Of a stretch of 44,742 nt of DNA, positions 1-9,671 are shown piece after piece (positions within the stretch are counted from its first letter, which is position 1; each line of letters starts with the position of its first letter). Location: contig NZ_CANPVT010000006.1 of assembly GCF_947581735.1 (NCBI RefSeq), positions 1 to 44,742 of the forward strand, read 5' to 3'. Origin of the DNA: Candidatus Palauibacter soopunensis. Lineage in GTDB: Bacteria > Gemmatimonadota > Gemmatimonadetes > Palauibacterales > Palauibacteraceae. A model generated the notes under the pieces. It was not told the origin of the DNA. It did not search any database and saw only the letters and a list, made by a program, of their open reading frames with translations. The position numbers and the translations under genes are program-made.

Positions 1-125
1 GGGGGGGGGCGGGGGGCGGGGGGGCCGGGGGGGGGGCGCGGCCGGGCTACCCGCCCCCAAACACCCCCGGGGGGCCGGCCCCGGGGTGTGGGGGGCGGGG
101 GCCCGCCGGGGGGGGGGCCCCGCCC
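1..125. other. Low-complexity G/C-rich contig end
   Basis: Runs of G and C of up to about ten bases, with almost no A or T, directly adjoin a clean coding frame that begins near base 126. The peptidase frame cannot be followed credibly through this stretch. It looks like an assembly or sequencing artefact, such as a homopolymer-rich read end, rather than biological sequence. Confidence 0.7.
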
Positions 126-1589
126 CGGCAACTGACGGCCGGCGCGGCGGAGGCCGAAGACAGCCGCTTCAGCCCCATGTGGTCGCCGGACGGCCGGTGG
201 ATCGCCTACATCTCGAACCGGGCCGACTGGTGGCACGACGACGTGTGGCTTGTCGCCGTGGCGTCCGGCGAGGCGCACCGGGTCTCCACTTCCCTCATGG
301 CCTCATCCAGCCCCGTCTGGTCGCCGGACGGATCGAGCCTCGTCCTGATGGGGACGGCCAAGGACGAGTACTGGTATCAGGATCTCGCGTACCTGTACCG
401 GATCGACCTCGATCTCGCCGGCACCGCGCCCCGCGTCCTCCGGGAAGTGCCGCTCGACATGCAGGTCTACGCGACCGATGCGATCATGCGCTTCGACCCC
501 TTCTGGTCCGGCGATGGCGAGCGCATCTACTTCCCGTACCAGCAGCGCGGTGCCTTCGACCTGTGGTCAGTCCCCGCCTCGGGCGGCGTCGCCACGCGGG
601 TCACGAACGTCGGCGGGTCCTGGTCGTCCCTGCACGCGACGCCGGACGGCCGCCGCGCCGCGTTCACGCGCGATGCGGCGACGGAGGGCAGGGAAGCCTG
701 GTTCCTCGACCTCGACGGCGGCGTCCCCGCCCGCCTGACGGACTTCTCGCCCGACTTCGAAGGCGTCCAGCGACCCGCGGAGATCTCCTTCCGCTCCTTC
801 GACGGACTGTATATGCAGGGGTTCCTCTACCTGCCGCCGGCGATCCGGGCCGCGCGCTCCGCCGGCTCCGACCCGCCCGCCTGCCCGGCCCTCGTCCAGG
901 TGCATGGAGGAGGGACGAACTCCTACACTCAGGGGACGAACCTCGTGGAGCAGTACCTCGCGAACGAGGGCTTCGTCGTGCTCGCCATCAACTATCGCGG
1001 AGGGTCCGGCTTCGGGCGCGAGTTCCAGGACCTTTCGGTGGAGGACTGGCTGAACGACCAGTCGAAGGATCCGGGCGCCGCGGCGGACTGGCTGCGCCGC
1101 CAGCCGTACGTCAACGGGCGCGTGGGCATCTACGGCGGCAGCTACGGAGGCATGCAGTCCATGTCCGCGATCACGCGCACGCCCGACAAGTTCGACGCGG
1201 CCGTCCCCATGCGCGGCATCTACTCCGAGTCTCTGACCCTGCCCTACGCGGACCGCTTGGGGAAGATCTTCACGATCACGGGGCACGGCGGGACGCCGGA
1301 GGAGCGGCCCGAGGTCTACGCAAAGAGCGAGACGCTCGACCGGATGGACCGCATTACGGCTCCCGTCCTCATCATGCATGGGGAGTTCGACGTAAGGGCG
1401 CCGTTCGAGAACTTCGAGCTCGCGGTCGAGAAGCTCGAGGCACTCGGCAAGGAATTCGAATCGAAGACGTACCCCGAGGGACACGGCTTCCGGGACCCCT
1501 CCAATTCGATCGACACGTACAGTCGGCTCCAGGCCTTTTTCGACCAGCACCTGGGAGGATGCCAAGCCGGCGGCACGCCTCTAGGTTAG
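126..1589 (+). CDS. S9 family prolyl oligopeptidase-like peptidase, 5'-truncated
   Basis: Serine peptidase of the prolyl oligopeptidase/dipeptidyl-peptidase family (S9), expected to be exported and to cleave short peptides. The visible N-terminal part has TolB/PD40-type propeller blades (FSPMWSPDGRWIAYISN, later VWSPDGSS). The C-terminal half is an alpha/beta hydrolase. Counting from the in-frame ATG at 177, the nucleophile is Ser322 in GGSYGG, the acid is Asp405 in MHGEFDVRAP and the base is His436 in EGHGF. The propeller frame continues upstream of 177 to about 126 and is then lost in low-complexity sequence. The true start is therefore missing, and 177 is only the first in-frame ATG. No signal peptide is visible because of the truncation. 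Confidence 0.85.
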   Translation, partial: RQLTAGAAEAEDSRFSPMWSPDGRWIAYISNRADWWHDDVWLVAVASGEAHRVSTSLMASSSPVWSPDGSSLVLMGTAKDEYWYQDLAYLYRIDLDLAGTAPRVLREVPLDMQVYATDAIMRFDPFWSGDGERIYFPYQQRGAFDLWSVPASGGVATRVTNVGGSWSSLHATPDGRRAAFTRDAATEGREAWFLDLDGGVPARLTDFSPDFEGVQRPAEISFRSFDGLYMQGFLYLPPAIRAARSAGSDPPACPALVQVHGGGTNSYTQGTNLVEQYLANEGFVVLAINYRGGSGFGREFQDLSVEDWLNDQSKDPGAAADWLRRQPYVNGRVGIYGGSYGGMQSMSAITRTPDKFDAAVPMRGIYSESLTLPYADRLGKIFTITGHGGTPEERPEVYAKSETLDRMDRITAPVLIMHGEFDVRAPFENFELAVEKLEALGKEFESKTYPEGHGFRDPSNSIDTYSRLQAFFDQHLGGCQAGGTPLG

Positions 1590-1696
1590 AGGAATACCGG
1601 TACTGTTGCAGGCACACCCGGGAGCGTTGCGCGGTAGCGACTTGTCGGTCCCTCTCCGCTCGTCGGCGTTCCCCTAAAAAGACGCAAGGCAGACCC

Positions 1697-4600
1697 ATGG
1701 CGAAGCGCACCCGCACCATCTCCGGAAGATCCGACTCTTCTCTCTCCCGTGTGTCGCGTTACGCGGCGCTCGGCTTTCTCGGTATGGCCATCCTCTCCTG
1801 TGGTGGTGGGGACACTTCGGGACCGCCGCCCGGGCCGCCGCCTCCGCCTCCGACCGCGACGGTGCCGGCGAGAATCACGCTGGATCCGGAAGAGGTCGCG
1901 GTCGTGGCGGGCGACACGGTTCGCGTGCGTGCGCGGGTCCTGAACGACCGGGCGCAGCCGATCTCGGATGCGGTCGTGACGTGGACGAGCAGCGATCCGG
2001 CCATCGCGACGGTCGATGCCACCGGGCTCGTCACCGGTCTGAAAGAGGGCAACGCGAGTCTCACCGCCACATCGGGCCCCGTCTCGAATTCCGCTCCGGT
2101 CGCGGTGCACAGCCTGGACCGCCCGATCCTCATGGACATCTACAACGGTACGTTCGGCTCCGACTGGACCGACAACACCAACTGGGGATCCAACGAGCCG
2201 GTCGGAAGCTGGTACGGCGTGACGGCGAACGATCAGTCCCGCGTGACGGCGATCGACCTGAGCGAGAACGGCCTGAAGGGTCAGCTTCCGGAGGACTTCG
2301 GCAGTCTGGCCTTCCTCACCGAACTGCGTGTGCACGGAAATGCGGCGCTCTCCGGCCCCATCCCGGCTTCTCTTGCGGAGTTGGGCATACAGACGCTGCA
2401 GTACGGCGGCACGATGCTGTGCACGGTGCGGGACGAGGGATTCCAGGCGTGGCTGAACGCGATTCCGACGCGCGATGGTGAGTTCCTCGCCTGCAACGAG
2501 GAACGGTCGGACCTGATGAAGTTGTACGAGGCCATGGGCGGAGACAGCTGGACGGAATCGGGCAACTGGGGAACCGACGCCCCGCTGGAGAACTGGTACG
2601 GCATCGCGGTCGACGATTCGACGGGGCGGGTCACTACGATCAACCTGAATCGCAACAACCTGTCGGGAGAGATCCCGACCGAGATCCAGTATTTTCCGCA
2701 CCTGCGGGTCCTGCGACTGGACTACAACCGGCTCGAGGGCGGGATCCCGGCGGAGATCGGCCTCCTCACCGAACTGCGGCGGATGGACATCGACGGGAAC
2801 GGGTTCCAGGGTGAGATCCCGCCCGAAATCGGAAACCTGGAGAACCTGAGGGTGCTGTGGCTCGGCGGAGGGGAAAACCAGCTGTCCGGTCCCATCCCAC
2901 CCGAACTGGGCAACCTCGATAGCCTCCGGATACTCCACCTGTACGAGGCCCGGTTCGAAGGTGCGATTCCGGAGGAGTTCGGCCACCTGACCGAACTGGA
3001 GACCCTCCGTATCTCTGAGACGAAGATCGAGGGGGGACTGCCCGAGAGTCTGGCAGCGCTCGGAAGGCTCCGAGAGATCATCCTCTACGAGAACGAGTTG
3101 TCGGACCCCCTTCCTTCCTGGCTTGGCCAACTCGACAGCCTGCGGGTCCTCCTTGTCTCCGACAACAGGATCGAGGGCCCGATTCCAGCGGAACTGGGAC
3201 AGATCGACAGTCTCGCCGTTCTCGTGATCGACAACAACCAACTGTCCGGCCCGCTGCCGCCGGAGTTGGGCGATGCCAGCGAACTCTTTCGGATATGGGT
3301 CCAGGGCAATGCCGATCTGTCGGGCCCCCTGCCGGAAGGCTTGACCCAGCTCGAGGAACTCTGGGAGTTGATCGCGGAGGACACCGGACTGTGCATGCCT
3401 CAGACACCCGCCTTCAGAAACTGGATGGAGTCGGTGTATTTCAAGACCCGGATCCAGTTGTGCGGCGGGGAGGCCCACGCCGAGGCCTACCTCATTCAGG
3501 CGGCGCAGTCGCGCGAGTTCCCCGTGCCGCTCGTCGCCGGCAGGGAGGCGCTCCTGCGCGTGTTCGTGGCGTCCGAACAGGAAACGGGTGCCATGCTCCC
3601 GCCGGTGCGGGCCACCTTCTTCGCGGACGGCGCGGAGGTGCACGTCGAGGAAATCCCGGCGGGTTCTTCCGCGATACCAACGGAGGTACAGGAAGGCGAA
3701 CTCGATCTTTCGCCCCACGCCGTCATCGCCGCCGACGTGATCCAGCCCGGACTGGAGATGGTCGTGGAGATCGACCCGGATGGGACGCTCGATCCGAATC
3801 TCGGCGTGTCGAAGCGCATCCCCGAGAGCGGACGGATGATGGTCGATGTGAGGGCCGTGCCCCCGCTGCTTCTGACCCTGCTCCCCATGGTCTGGACCGG
3901 GGACAACGACCGCGAAGCCCAGACGTTCGTGAGTACCGCCGACCCGGAAGACGAATTCTTCTGGCAGACGAGGACGTATCTCCCGGTGGCGGACATCGAG
4001 ATCACACGGCATGCGAGCGTGACGGTCGATTCGAACGTCTCCGGCGACCTCATAGCCGATGTCGGAAGGATCCGGGTCATGGAGGATGGGGTGGGACACT
4101 GGGTGGGTATGATCCCGGAGATCGGGGGTAACATCGCGGGCCGTGCGACCTTCCCGTTCTTCTCGGATGAGATCCCGTACTCCGGAAAGGTCGCAATCTC
4201 GGTTTTGAGCGCGGAGACGTTCGCGCACGAACTCGGACATAACCTGAGCCTGTTCCACGTGCTGTGTTCGGGGAACGAAGGCGGCCCCGATGTGAGCTAC
4301 CCCTACGAAGGCGGGGGGATCGGCATCTGGGGCTGGGACTCGCGGGACGGCGGGTCGCTGGTGGACCCGACGACCAACGTGCGGGACTTCATGACGTATT
4401 GCGATCCGACGTGGGTCAGCGACTACTATTTCACGAACATGCTGCGCTACCGGCTACAGGATACCCTCGAGGTATGGGAGGCCCCGGCCGCCAGCCGGAC
4501 GCTGCTCGTATCCGGTGGGGCCGACGCGGACGGTGCCCTCCACCTCGATCCCGCCTTTGTCGTCGACGCGCGTCCCGAACTGCCGCACGCCCCCGGGCCG

Positions 4601-4966
4601 TACACGCTGACCGGAAGGCGCGCCGACGGCAGCGAACTGTTCTCGCTCAGCTTCGACATGGGAGTGATCTGGGACGGGGACGGGGAGTCCGGATTCACGT
4701 TCGCGCTTCCCGTGGAGCCGGCATGGGAGACGGTGTTGGCGAGTCTCTCCCTCCACGGGCCGGGCGGCAGCGTCGAGATCGCCGAGGGGAGCGAGCCGCC
4801 GATGGCGATCCTGCGGGATCCGGGCACGGGGCAGGTCCGCGCCATCTTCCGCGACCTGCCTTCCGGCCCGCTGGCCCAGAGCGCGGCGGAGGATCTCGCT
4901 CCGGAGCCGGGGCTCGAAGTGCTGGTGAGCAGCGGGCTCCCCGGCGCGTCGGCCTGGCGCCGGTGA
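1697..4966 (+). CDS. Lipoprotein with Ig-like, leucine-rich repeat and metzincin-type protease regions
   Basis: Predicted surface or periplasmic lipoprotein of 1089 aa. A signal peptide ends at a lipobox with Cys35 (ILSC), followed by a Gly/Pro-rich linker and a Big2-like Ig domain (about 55-135). Two plant-type leucine-rich repeat blocks follow. Each starts with a similar NWG...WYG cap, near residues 150 and 280, which suggests internal duplication. Repeats of the type LSGPIPPELGNLDSLRILHL run to about residue 565. The C-terminal half holds a zinc protease signature HELGHNLSLFH (His844, Glu845, His848, His854) and a likely Met-turn, DFMTYC. This fits HExxHxxGxxH-type metzincins in general; the exact M family is not assigned. 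The open frame extends far upstream, but the lipoprotein signal fixes the ATG at 1697. Possible role: adhesion plus proteolysis. Confidence 0.82.
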   Translation: MAKRTRTISGRSDSSLSRVSRYAALGFLGMAILSCGGGDTSGPPPGPPPPPPTATVPARITLDPEEVAVVAGDTVRVRARVLNDRAQPISDAVVTWTSSDPAIATVDATGLVTGLKEGNASLTATSGPVSNSAPVAVHSLDRPILMDIYNGTFGSDWTDNTNWGSNEPVGSWYGVTANDQSRVTAIDLSENGLKGQLPEDFGSLAFLTELRVHGNAALSGPIPASLAELGIQTLQYGGTMLCTVRDEGFQAWLNAIPTRDGEFLACNEERSDLMKLYEAMGGDSWTESGNWGTDAPLENWYGIAVDDSTGRVTTINLNRNNLSGEIPTEIQYFPHLRVLRLDYNRLEGGIPAEIGLLTELRRMDIDGNGFQGEIPPEIGNLENLRVLWLGGGENQLSGPIPPELGNLDSLRILHLYEARFEGAIPEEFGHLTELETLRISETKIEGGLPESLAALGRLREIILYENELSDPLPSWLGQLDSLRVLLVSDNRIEGPIPAELGQIDSLAVLVIDNNQLSGPLPPELGDASELFRIWVQGNADLSGPLPEGLTQLEELWELIAEDTGLCMPQTPAFRNWMESVYFKTRIQLCGGEAHAEAYLIQAAQSREFPVPLVAGREALLRVFVASEQETGAMLPPVRATFFADGAEVHVEEIPAGSSAIPTEVQEGELDLSPHAVIAADVIQPGLEMVVEIDPDGTLDPNLGVSKRIPESGRMMVDVRAVPPLLLTLLPMVWTGDNDREAQTFVSTADPEDEFFWQTRTYLPVADIEITRHASVTVDSNVSGDLIADVGRIRVMEDGVGHWVGMIPEIGGNIAGRATFPFFSDEIPYSGKVAISVLSAETFAHELGHNLSLFHVLCSGNEGGPDVSYPYEGGGIGIWGWDSRDGGSLVDPTTNVRDFMTYCDPTWVSDYYFTNMLRYRLQDTLEVWEAPAASRTLLVSGGADADGALHLDPAFVVDARPELPHAPGPYTLTGRRADGSELFSLSFDMGVIWDGDGESGFTFALPVEPAWETVLASLSLHGPGGSVEIAEGSEPPMAILRDPGTGQVRAIFRDLPSGPLAQSAAEDLAPEPGLEVLVSSGLPGASAWRR

Positions 4967-4977
4967 GCTACGCACGC

Positions 4978-7485
4978 ATGCGGGCACGTCCGGTTCCCAC
5001 GTCACGGATTTCACGCCGCCGGGCGCCGGTTTGCGTGGTGCTCGGCGCGATCGTCCTCGTCCTCGCGTCGGCCCCCGCGGACGGAGCCGGACAGTGGACG
5101 AATCGATACCCGAAGGTCGCGGGGTACGGCCACCACGTGTACCTCGAGGGCTACGAGCTGCCCACGCTCACGGCGGGCCCCATCGATCCGGCTCCGTCGC
5201 CGGACGGCGAGCGGGTGGCGTTCGCCTCGCACGGCTGGATCTGGGTCATGGATCTGTCGAGCGGCGTGGCGCGGCGGCTGACCCGCGGCGGGGGGATCGA
5301 CGCGCGGCCCGCCTGGTCTCCCGACGGGCAGCTGGTCGCGTTCGTGCGCGACGATACCGAAGACACGGAGATCGTCTGGGTTGCCGCGGGCAGCGGCGCG
5401 GAACTCGGCCGCGTCGACAGCCCCGGCCTCGAACTCGACCCGGCGTTTTCCGCTGACGGGACGAAGATCTTCTACTCATCTGCCGAATCGGAGGCCGGAG
5501 CCCTGGACCTGTGGGCGGTCGACGTCGACACCGGCGTGCGGCGGCCGGTGACGGACGCGCCCGGGATCGAACTGAAGCCCCAACCCGGCGAACGCGCGCT
5601 CGTCTACCTGTGGAAGGGCGGCGGCCGCGATCGTGTCGTCGTGCGCTCCGACGATTCGCCGGAGCCGCGGACGCTCATCGAGGGGAGCATCGCGTCCATG
5701 GCGCGGCCCGCCCTGAGTCCCGACGGGTCCACCGTGGCGGTCAACTGGCCGACGCAGGAGGGGTGGGACCTCCGGCTCCTCAACGTGGCCGACCCCGGGC
5801 CGTCCATCCTCCTGGCCTCCGGCGGCCTGCCGCTGACGCCCGCCTGGGATCCCGGCGGCGAGTGGATCTACTTCGCCGAAGCAGATGACCGGGAACGGTT
5901 CAACCTCAAGCGCGTGCGAGCCGCAGGCGGTCCCATCGAGGCCGTGGACGTGACGGCCTGGGAATGGGGAGCCGCGACGGCAAGCCTTCGGATACGGACC
6001 GTGACCGAGGAAGGCGGCGCTCCGGTGGCGGCCCGGCTCGCGGTCGTGGACGGGGCGGGGCACCCGCTCGTCCCGGACGGTCCCGCGTCGCGGTTCGACG
6101 GGCAGAGCGGCCGGGTCTTCTTCTATTCGCCGGGCGTGATCGAACTCACGGTTCCGGTCGGCGAGGTCACGGTCTCGGCCGTTCAGGGACTCGCGACACC
6201 CGAATCATCGGCGACGGTACAGGTGGGTGCCGCGTCCGGCGCCGCGGAGGTTGAAGTCGTGCTGTCTTCCGTTTGGGACGCGCGGGCCGGCGGCTGGAGT
6301 TCGGGCGAACATCATTTCCACCTCAACTACGGTGGTCCGTACGACCTCTCGCCGGATGACCTGATGCCGATGATGCGGGGCGAGGCGCTGGACTTCGCCA
6401 CGCCGCTCCTGGCGAACCTCCACAACCGGTTCGAGGACCAGGATCTGTGGACGTGGCGGCACTCCGGTGGCCCGCCCTTCATCCGCTTCGGGCAGGAGGT
6501 CCGGTCCCACTTCCTGGGGCACCTGGGCCTGATCGAGATCGACGACCTGTTCTGGCCCTGGGTGTGGGGACCCGGCTACCAGGTCTACGGATCGGACGAC
6601 CGCGCGAACGCCGAGCCGCTGCGCCATGCCCGGGCTCAGGGAGGCTTCCAGTACTACGTGCACCCCGTGAGTACCCGCGGCATGCCGCGCGCGACGCCGT
6701 GGGCCGAAGCATCGATCGCCGACCTCTACGGCGTCGTGCCCGTCGAACTCATCCCCGACGCCGTGCTGGGCGATCTGGACGCGCTCGAGATCGTCTGCCT
6801 GTGGAGCGACGAGGTCCTCACCTCCCAGATCTGGCACCTGCTGTTGAACGCCGGCATCCCGATCGTGCCCTCGGCCGGGACCGATGTGATGAACAACTTC
6901 TACCGGACGATGGCCATCGGCACCTCGCGCGTGTACGCGCAGACGGGGACCGTCGAGAACTGGTCGACCTATGTGGACGCGCTGCGAAGCGGCCGAACCT
7001 TCGTGACCAACGGACCGTTCCTCGAGTTCAGCGTCGGCGGGGCGGGTCCCGGCCACATCGTGTCCGCCGGAGACGTCTCGTGGTCCCTCGACGTCGCGAC
7101 CGCCACGGAAGTGGATCGGGTCGAGGTGCTGGTGAACGGCGAGGTGGCGTGGAGCGGAGGGGGCCTCGACGGCCCCGGCTCGCGCCGCTTCGAGGGCGAC
7201 CTGACGCTTCCGGATGGGGGATGGATCGCCGCGCGCGCCGTCGGCGGCCCGGCCCGCTGGCCGATGATGGCGAACTACCCGTTCGCGCACACGGCGCCCG
7301 TATGGATCGGGAGCGTCGGCAGTTCCGACCCCGCCGCCCGCCGAGCGGCGGCCGCCGAACTCCTCGCGATTCTGGGCGTGGCGCGCCTGAGGTTGACCGC
7401 GGGTTACGGCGGTACGGACATCCCCAATCTCCTCGATCGCTTCGACGACGCCCGGGAACGGCTGGAGGCGCTGGCCGCACGATGA
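4978..7485 (+). CDS. TolB-like beta-propeller fused to CehA/McbA-type metallohydrolase
   Basis: Exported protein of about 835 aa. A hydrophobic signal (VCVVLGAIVLVLASAPADGAG) is followed by PD40/TolB propeller blades (PAPSPDGERVAFASHGWIWV, PAWSPDGQLVAFVRDD). A C-terminal half resembles CehA/McbA-family PHP-like metallohydrolases. The start of the hydrolase part carries a metal-ligand pair in EHHFHLNYGG (His446 and His448 counted from the ATG at 4978), and more His/Asp appear in YYVHPVS and PSAGTDVMNNF. The family hydrolyses carbamate or phosphoester-like bonds; the substrate here is unknown. An in-frame GTG at 4963 overlaps the previous stop, but ATG 4978 precedes the signal peptide directly. 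Its stop overlaps the next start (ATGA at 7482), so it is probably co-translated with the Nudix protein. Confidence 0.75.
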   Translation: MRARPVPTSRISRRRAPVCVVLGAIVLVLASAPADGAGQWTNRYPKVAGYGHHVYLEGYELPTLTAGPIDPAPSPDGERVAFASHGWIWVMDLSSGVARRLTRGGGIDARPAWSPDGQLVAFVRDDTEDTEIVWVAAGSGAELGRVDSPGLELDPAFSADGTKIFYSSAESEAGALDLWAVDVDTGVRRPVTDAPGIELKPQPGERALVYLWKGGGRDRVVVRSDDSPEPRTLIEGSIASMARPALSPDGSTVAVNWPTQEGWDLRLLNVADPGPSILLASGGLPLTPAWDPGGEWIYFAEADDRERFNLKRVRAAGGPIEAVDVTAWEWGAATASLRIRTVTEEGGAPVAARLAVVDGAGHPLVPDGPASRFDGQSGRVFFYSPGVIELTVPVGEVTVSAVQGLATPESSATVQVGAASGAAEVEVVLSSVWDARAGGWSSGEHHFHLNYGGPYDLSPDDLMPMMRGEALDFATPLLANLHNRFEDQDLWTWRHSGGPPFIRFGQEVRSHFLGHLGLIEIDDLFWPWVWGPGYQVYGSDDRANAEPLRHARAQGGFQYYVHPVSTRGMPRATPWAEASIADLYGVVPVELIPDAVLGDLDALEIVCLWSDEVLTSQIWHLLLNAGIPIVPSAGTDVMNNFYRTMAIGTSRVYAQTGTVENWSTYVDALRSGRTFVTNGPFLEFSVGGAGPGHIVSAGDVSWSLDVATATEVDRVEVLVNGEVAWSGGGLDGPGSRRFEGDLTLPDGGWIAARAVGGPARWPMMANYPFAHTAPVWIGSVGSSDPAARRAAAAELLAILGVARLRLTAGYGGTDIPNLLDRFDDARERLEALAAR

Positions 7486-7949
7486 CGGGCGACCGCGGCC
7501 CCGGGGCCCGCCCCTCGCGTCCCGCGCTGGCCCTGGTGATCGAGGAGCCGGGATCGGCCGGCGGGGCGCCCCGCTGGCTGCTCGTGCGCCGCCCCGACGA
7601 CGATCCCGATCTGCCCGGCGTGTGGGGCCTCCCCGCCGGCTCGCATGCCGAAGGCGAGGTGGACGAGGCTCTCGTTCGCCGCATCGGCAGCGAGAAACTC
7701 GGCGTGGAGACCGAGGACCTCGGCTGCCTGAGCGAGGGCCACGTCGACCGGCCGGGCTATCGACTCGAGATGCGCCTGCACGCGGCCCGGATCGTGGCGG
7801 GCGAGCCCCGCGTACCGCAGTCCGTCCCCGGCGTCACCCAGTACTCCGAGTGGGGCTGGAAGCCGCCGGCCGAACTCCGCCCCGGAGCCGACTGCGGATC
7901 GCTGTGCTGCCGTCTCGCCCTGGACCTCGCGGCGGCGGGCGGAGAATAG
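7482..7949 (+). CDS. Nudix hydrolase-like protein with degenerate Nudix box
   Basis: Protein of 155 aa with the Nudix fold layout: an N-terminal strand (LALVIEEPG), substrate-side GVWGLPAG, then a Nudix-box region GSHAEGEVDEALVRRIG followed by SEKLGV. Compared with the consensus GX5EX7REUXEEXGU, the first Gly, Glu and Arg are kept. The RE pair is RI and the EE pair is EK, so metal-binding glutamates are lost or shifted. It may be a weak hydrolase or a ligand-binding relative. The ATG overlaps the stop of the upstream metallohydrolase by four bases, and the gene converges on the symporter gene with a 30-base gap. Confidence 0.75.
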   Translation: MTGDRGPGARPSRPALALVIEEPGSAGGAPRWLLVRRPDDDPDLPGVWGLPAGSHAEGEVDEALVRRIGSEKLGVETEDLGCLSEGHVDRPGYRLEMRLHAARIVAGEPRVPQSVPGVTQYSEWGWKPPAELRPGADCGSLCCRLALDLAAAGGE

Positions 7950-7979
7950 CCCGGAGGCCTGCTACGAGCCGGCTACCAG

Positions 7980-9431
7980 CTAGAGCTTGATGTCGAGCCG
8001 CCTTGCCGCGGCCAGCGGAGGGGCCGCGAGGCCACAGGCCACGTAGGCGGCGAGCGAGAGCGCCATCGCGGGGAACACCTCGTGCACGACCTCGGAGAAC
8101 GGGACCCAGTCCCAGAACAGCAGCACCGTGAACCCGATCAGAAGCGAAGCCACGGCTCCCGCGCCCGTACCCCGCCGCCAGAGCAGGCCGAGCACCACGG
8201 CCGGGAAGAAGCAGGCCGCGTAGAGGCCGCCCGAGAACGCGGTCAGCGTGACGATGCTCCCCGGCGGATTGAGCGCGAGCCAAGCCGTGATGACCGCGAA
8301 CAGCGCGACCCAGAACCGCGTATGCGCCACGGCCCGTCCCTCATCCGCGTGCGGCCGGAAGAGCGAGATCACGTCCCGCTCCCAGGTCGAGGCCATCACG
8401 AGCAGGACGCTGTCCAGCGACGACATCGCCGCCGCGAGCATGGCCACGAGGATGAAGGCCGCCGGGAGCGCCGGCAGGATTCCCGCGTCCCCGAGCAGCG
8501 TCGGCACGACGAGATCCGACTCCGCGAGCCCGCTGCCGATCACCGCGTGGGCGTAGAGCCCGATCGGCAGCAGCAGCGTGTACACGCCCAGGAACGCGAT
8601 CGTCGACACGATGAGTCCGCGGCGCACCGCCGTCGGATCGGCGAGCGCATAGAAGCGCGAGAGCTGTCTCGGATCGACGATGAACTTGAGCGTCCCGGCC
8701 ACGATGATCCCGATGAGGACCGGGAAGGGCATGGCCGCGTCCCAGCGGAAAAGTCCGGACGTGTCCGGTGCCGCGCGGATCGCGTCGATGGCCCCCAGCC
8801 CCCCGGCGCTGTTCAGCGTTCCCCAGAAGAGGAGGATGGCGGCAATGGTCATCACGATCCCCTGCACCGCATCCGTCTTCACGACCGAGATGAACCCGCC
8901 GACGGCCGTGTAGAGGACGACGACGAGAAACACGAACCCGATGGCGCCCTTGTAGGGGATGTCGAGGAAGATCTCGAGCAGATTTCCGATGCCCTTGAAG
9001 ACCGCGATCATGTACAGGAAGCTGGCGAAGATCACGATGACCGCCGCCAGGACGCGCGCCGCCCGGCTCTCGAAGCGGAACCCCACGTAGTCGGCGAGGG
9101 TGACCGAGTCGACCGCCCCTGTGAAGGCGCGCAGCCTCGGCGCGACCCATATCCAGGCCGCGAGCGAGAAGACGACGACGGCGGGCGCGAGCAGGAGCCA
9201 GGGTGCCCCGTAGGTATACGCCTGTCCCGAGAAACCGACGAAGCTGTTCGTGCTTGAGTAGGTCGCGAAGAAGGAGAGGCCGAGCACGATCCCGCCCATG
9301 GACCGCCCCCCGACGTAGTAGTCCGTCCGTCCCTTCGTCCCGCGACGGCCCTCGATCGCGTGGCGCACGAGCAGGGCGCCGTAGACGGCGAGGAGGGCCA
9401 CCGCGATCCAGTGTGTCTGCAGCCAGGCCAT
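7980..9431 (-). CDS. Sodium:solute symporter (SSS family)
   Basis: Integral inner-membrane transporter of 483 aa with about 13 hydrophobic segments, the usual size for the SSS family. The N-terminus (WIAVALLAVYGALLV) is followed by a charged loop with YYVGGRSMGGIVLGLSFFATYSS, the conserved family region. The segment VVVLYTAVGGFISVVKTDAVQGIV is also typical of SSS members. Substrate cannot be read from sequence; proline, glucose and short organic anions are all transported within the family. It is transcribed away from the PLP-lyase operon across a 240-base divergent region. The start is the ATG at 9431. Confidence 0.88.
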   Translation of the reverse strand: MAWLQTHWIAVALLAVYGALLVRHAIEGRRGTKGRTDYYVGGRSMGGIVLGLSFFATYSSTNSFVGFSGQAYTYGAPWLLLAPAVVVFSLAAWIWVAPRLRAFTGAVDSVTLADYVGFRFESRAARVLAAVIVIFASFLYMIAVFKGIGNLLEIFLDIPYKGAIGFVFLVVVLYTAVGGFISVVKTDAVQGIVMTIAAILLFWGTLNSAGGLGAIDAIRAAPDTSGLFRWDAAMPFPVLIGIIVAGTLKFIVDPRQLSRFYALADPTAVRRGLIVSTIAFLGVYTLLLPIGLYAHAVIGSGLAESDLVVPTLLGDAGILPALPAAFILVAMLAAAMSSLDSVLLVMASTWERDVISLFRPHADEGRAVAHTRFWVALFAVITAWLALNPPGSIVTLTAFSGGLYAACFFPAVVLGLLWRRGTGAGAVASLLIGFTVLLFWDWVPFSEVVHEVFPAMALSLAAYVACGLAAPPLAAARRLDIKL

Positions 9432-9671
9432 TCGCTTGTCGGATCCCGGGTTCGGGGGCGGTCTCGGGTCTGGATTCGGCGGTCGGACGACCCCGGTATC
9501 TGACTGGACCTCGCCTCCTCAGACAAGCCCCGGCTTCAAGCCCCGGGTCAGCGCGGGCCCTGCACGTTGCCCCGCCAATCTCCTCACACAAGGTTGGATT
9601 TCGACGACCGGCAACGGTCGGTGACGCGGGCCGATCCCGGGTCGCACCACCGCACGACGGAGGGCATCGAA
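9432..9671. other. Divergent intergenic region, symporter / PLP-lyase
   Basis: 240 bases between two divergent starts, so promoters for both should lie here. No clear -35/-10 pair stands out. The only site I can support is GGAGGG at 9659-9664, seven bases before the GTG at 9672. A GC-rich near-repeat (AGCCCCGG and AGCCCCGGG around 9525-9547) may form weak structure. Confidence 0.4.

Noticed and set aside
1586-4258. Very long minus-strand open frame (890 codons) opposite the LRR/metzincin gene
   Set aside because: It is a GC-bias shadow: its translation is Arg/His/Asp-rich with no domain, while the plus strand has signal peptide, LRR and zinc motif.
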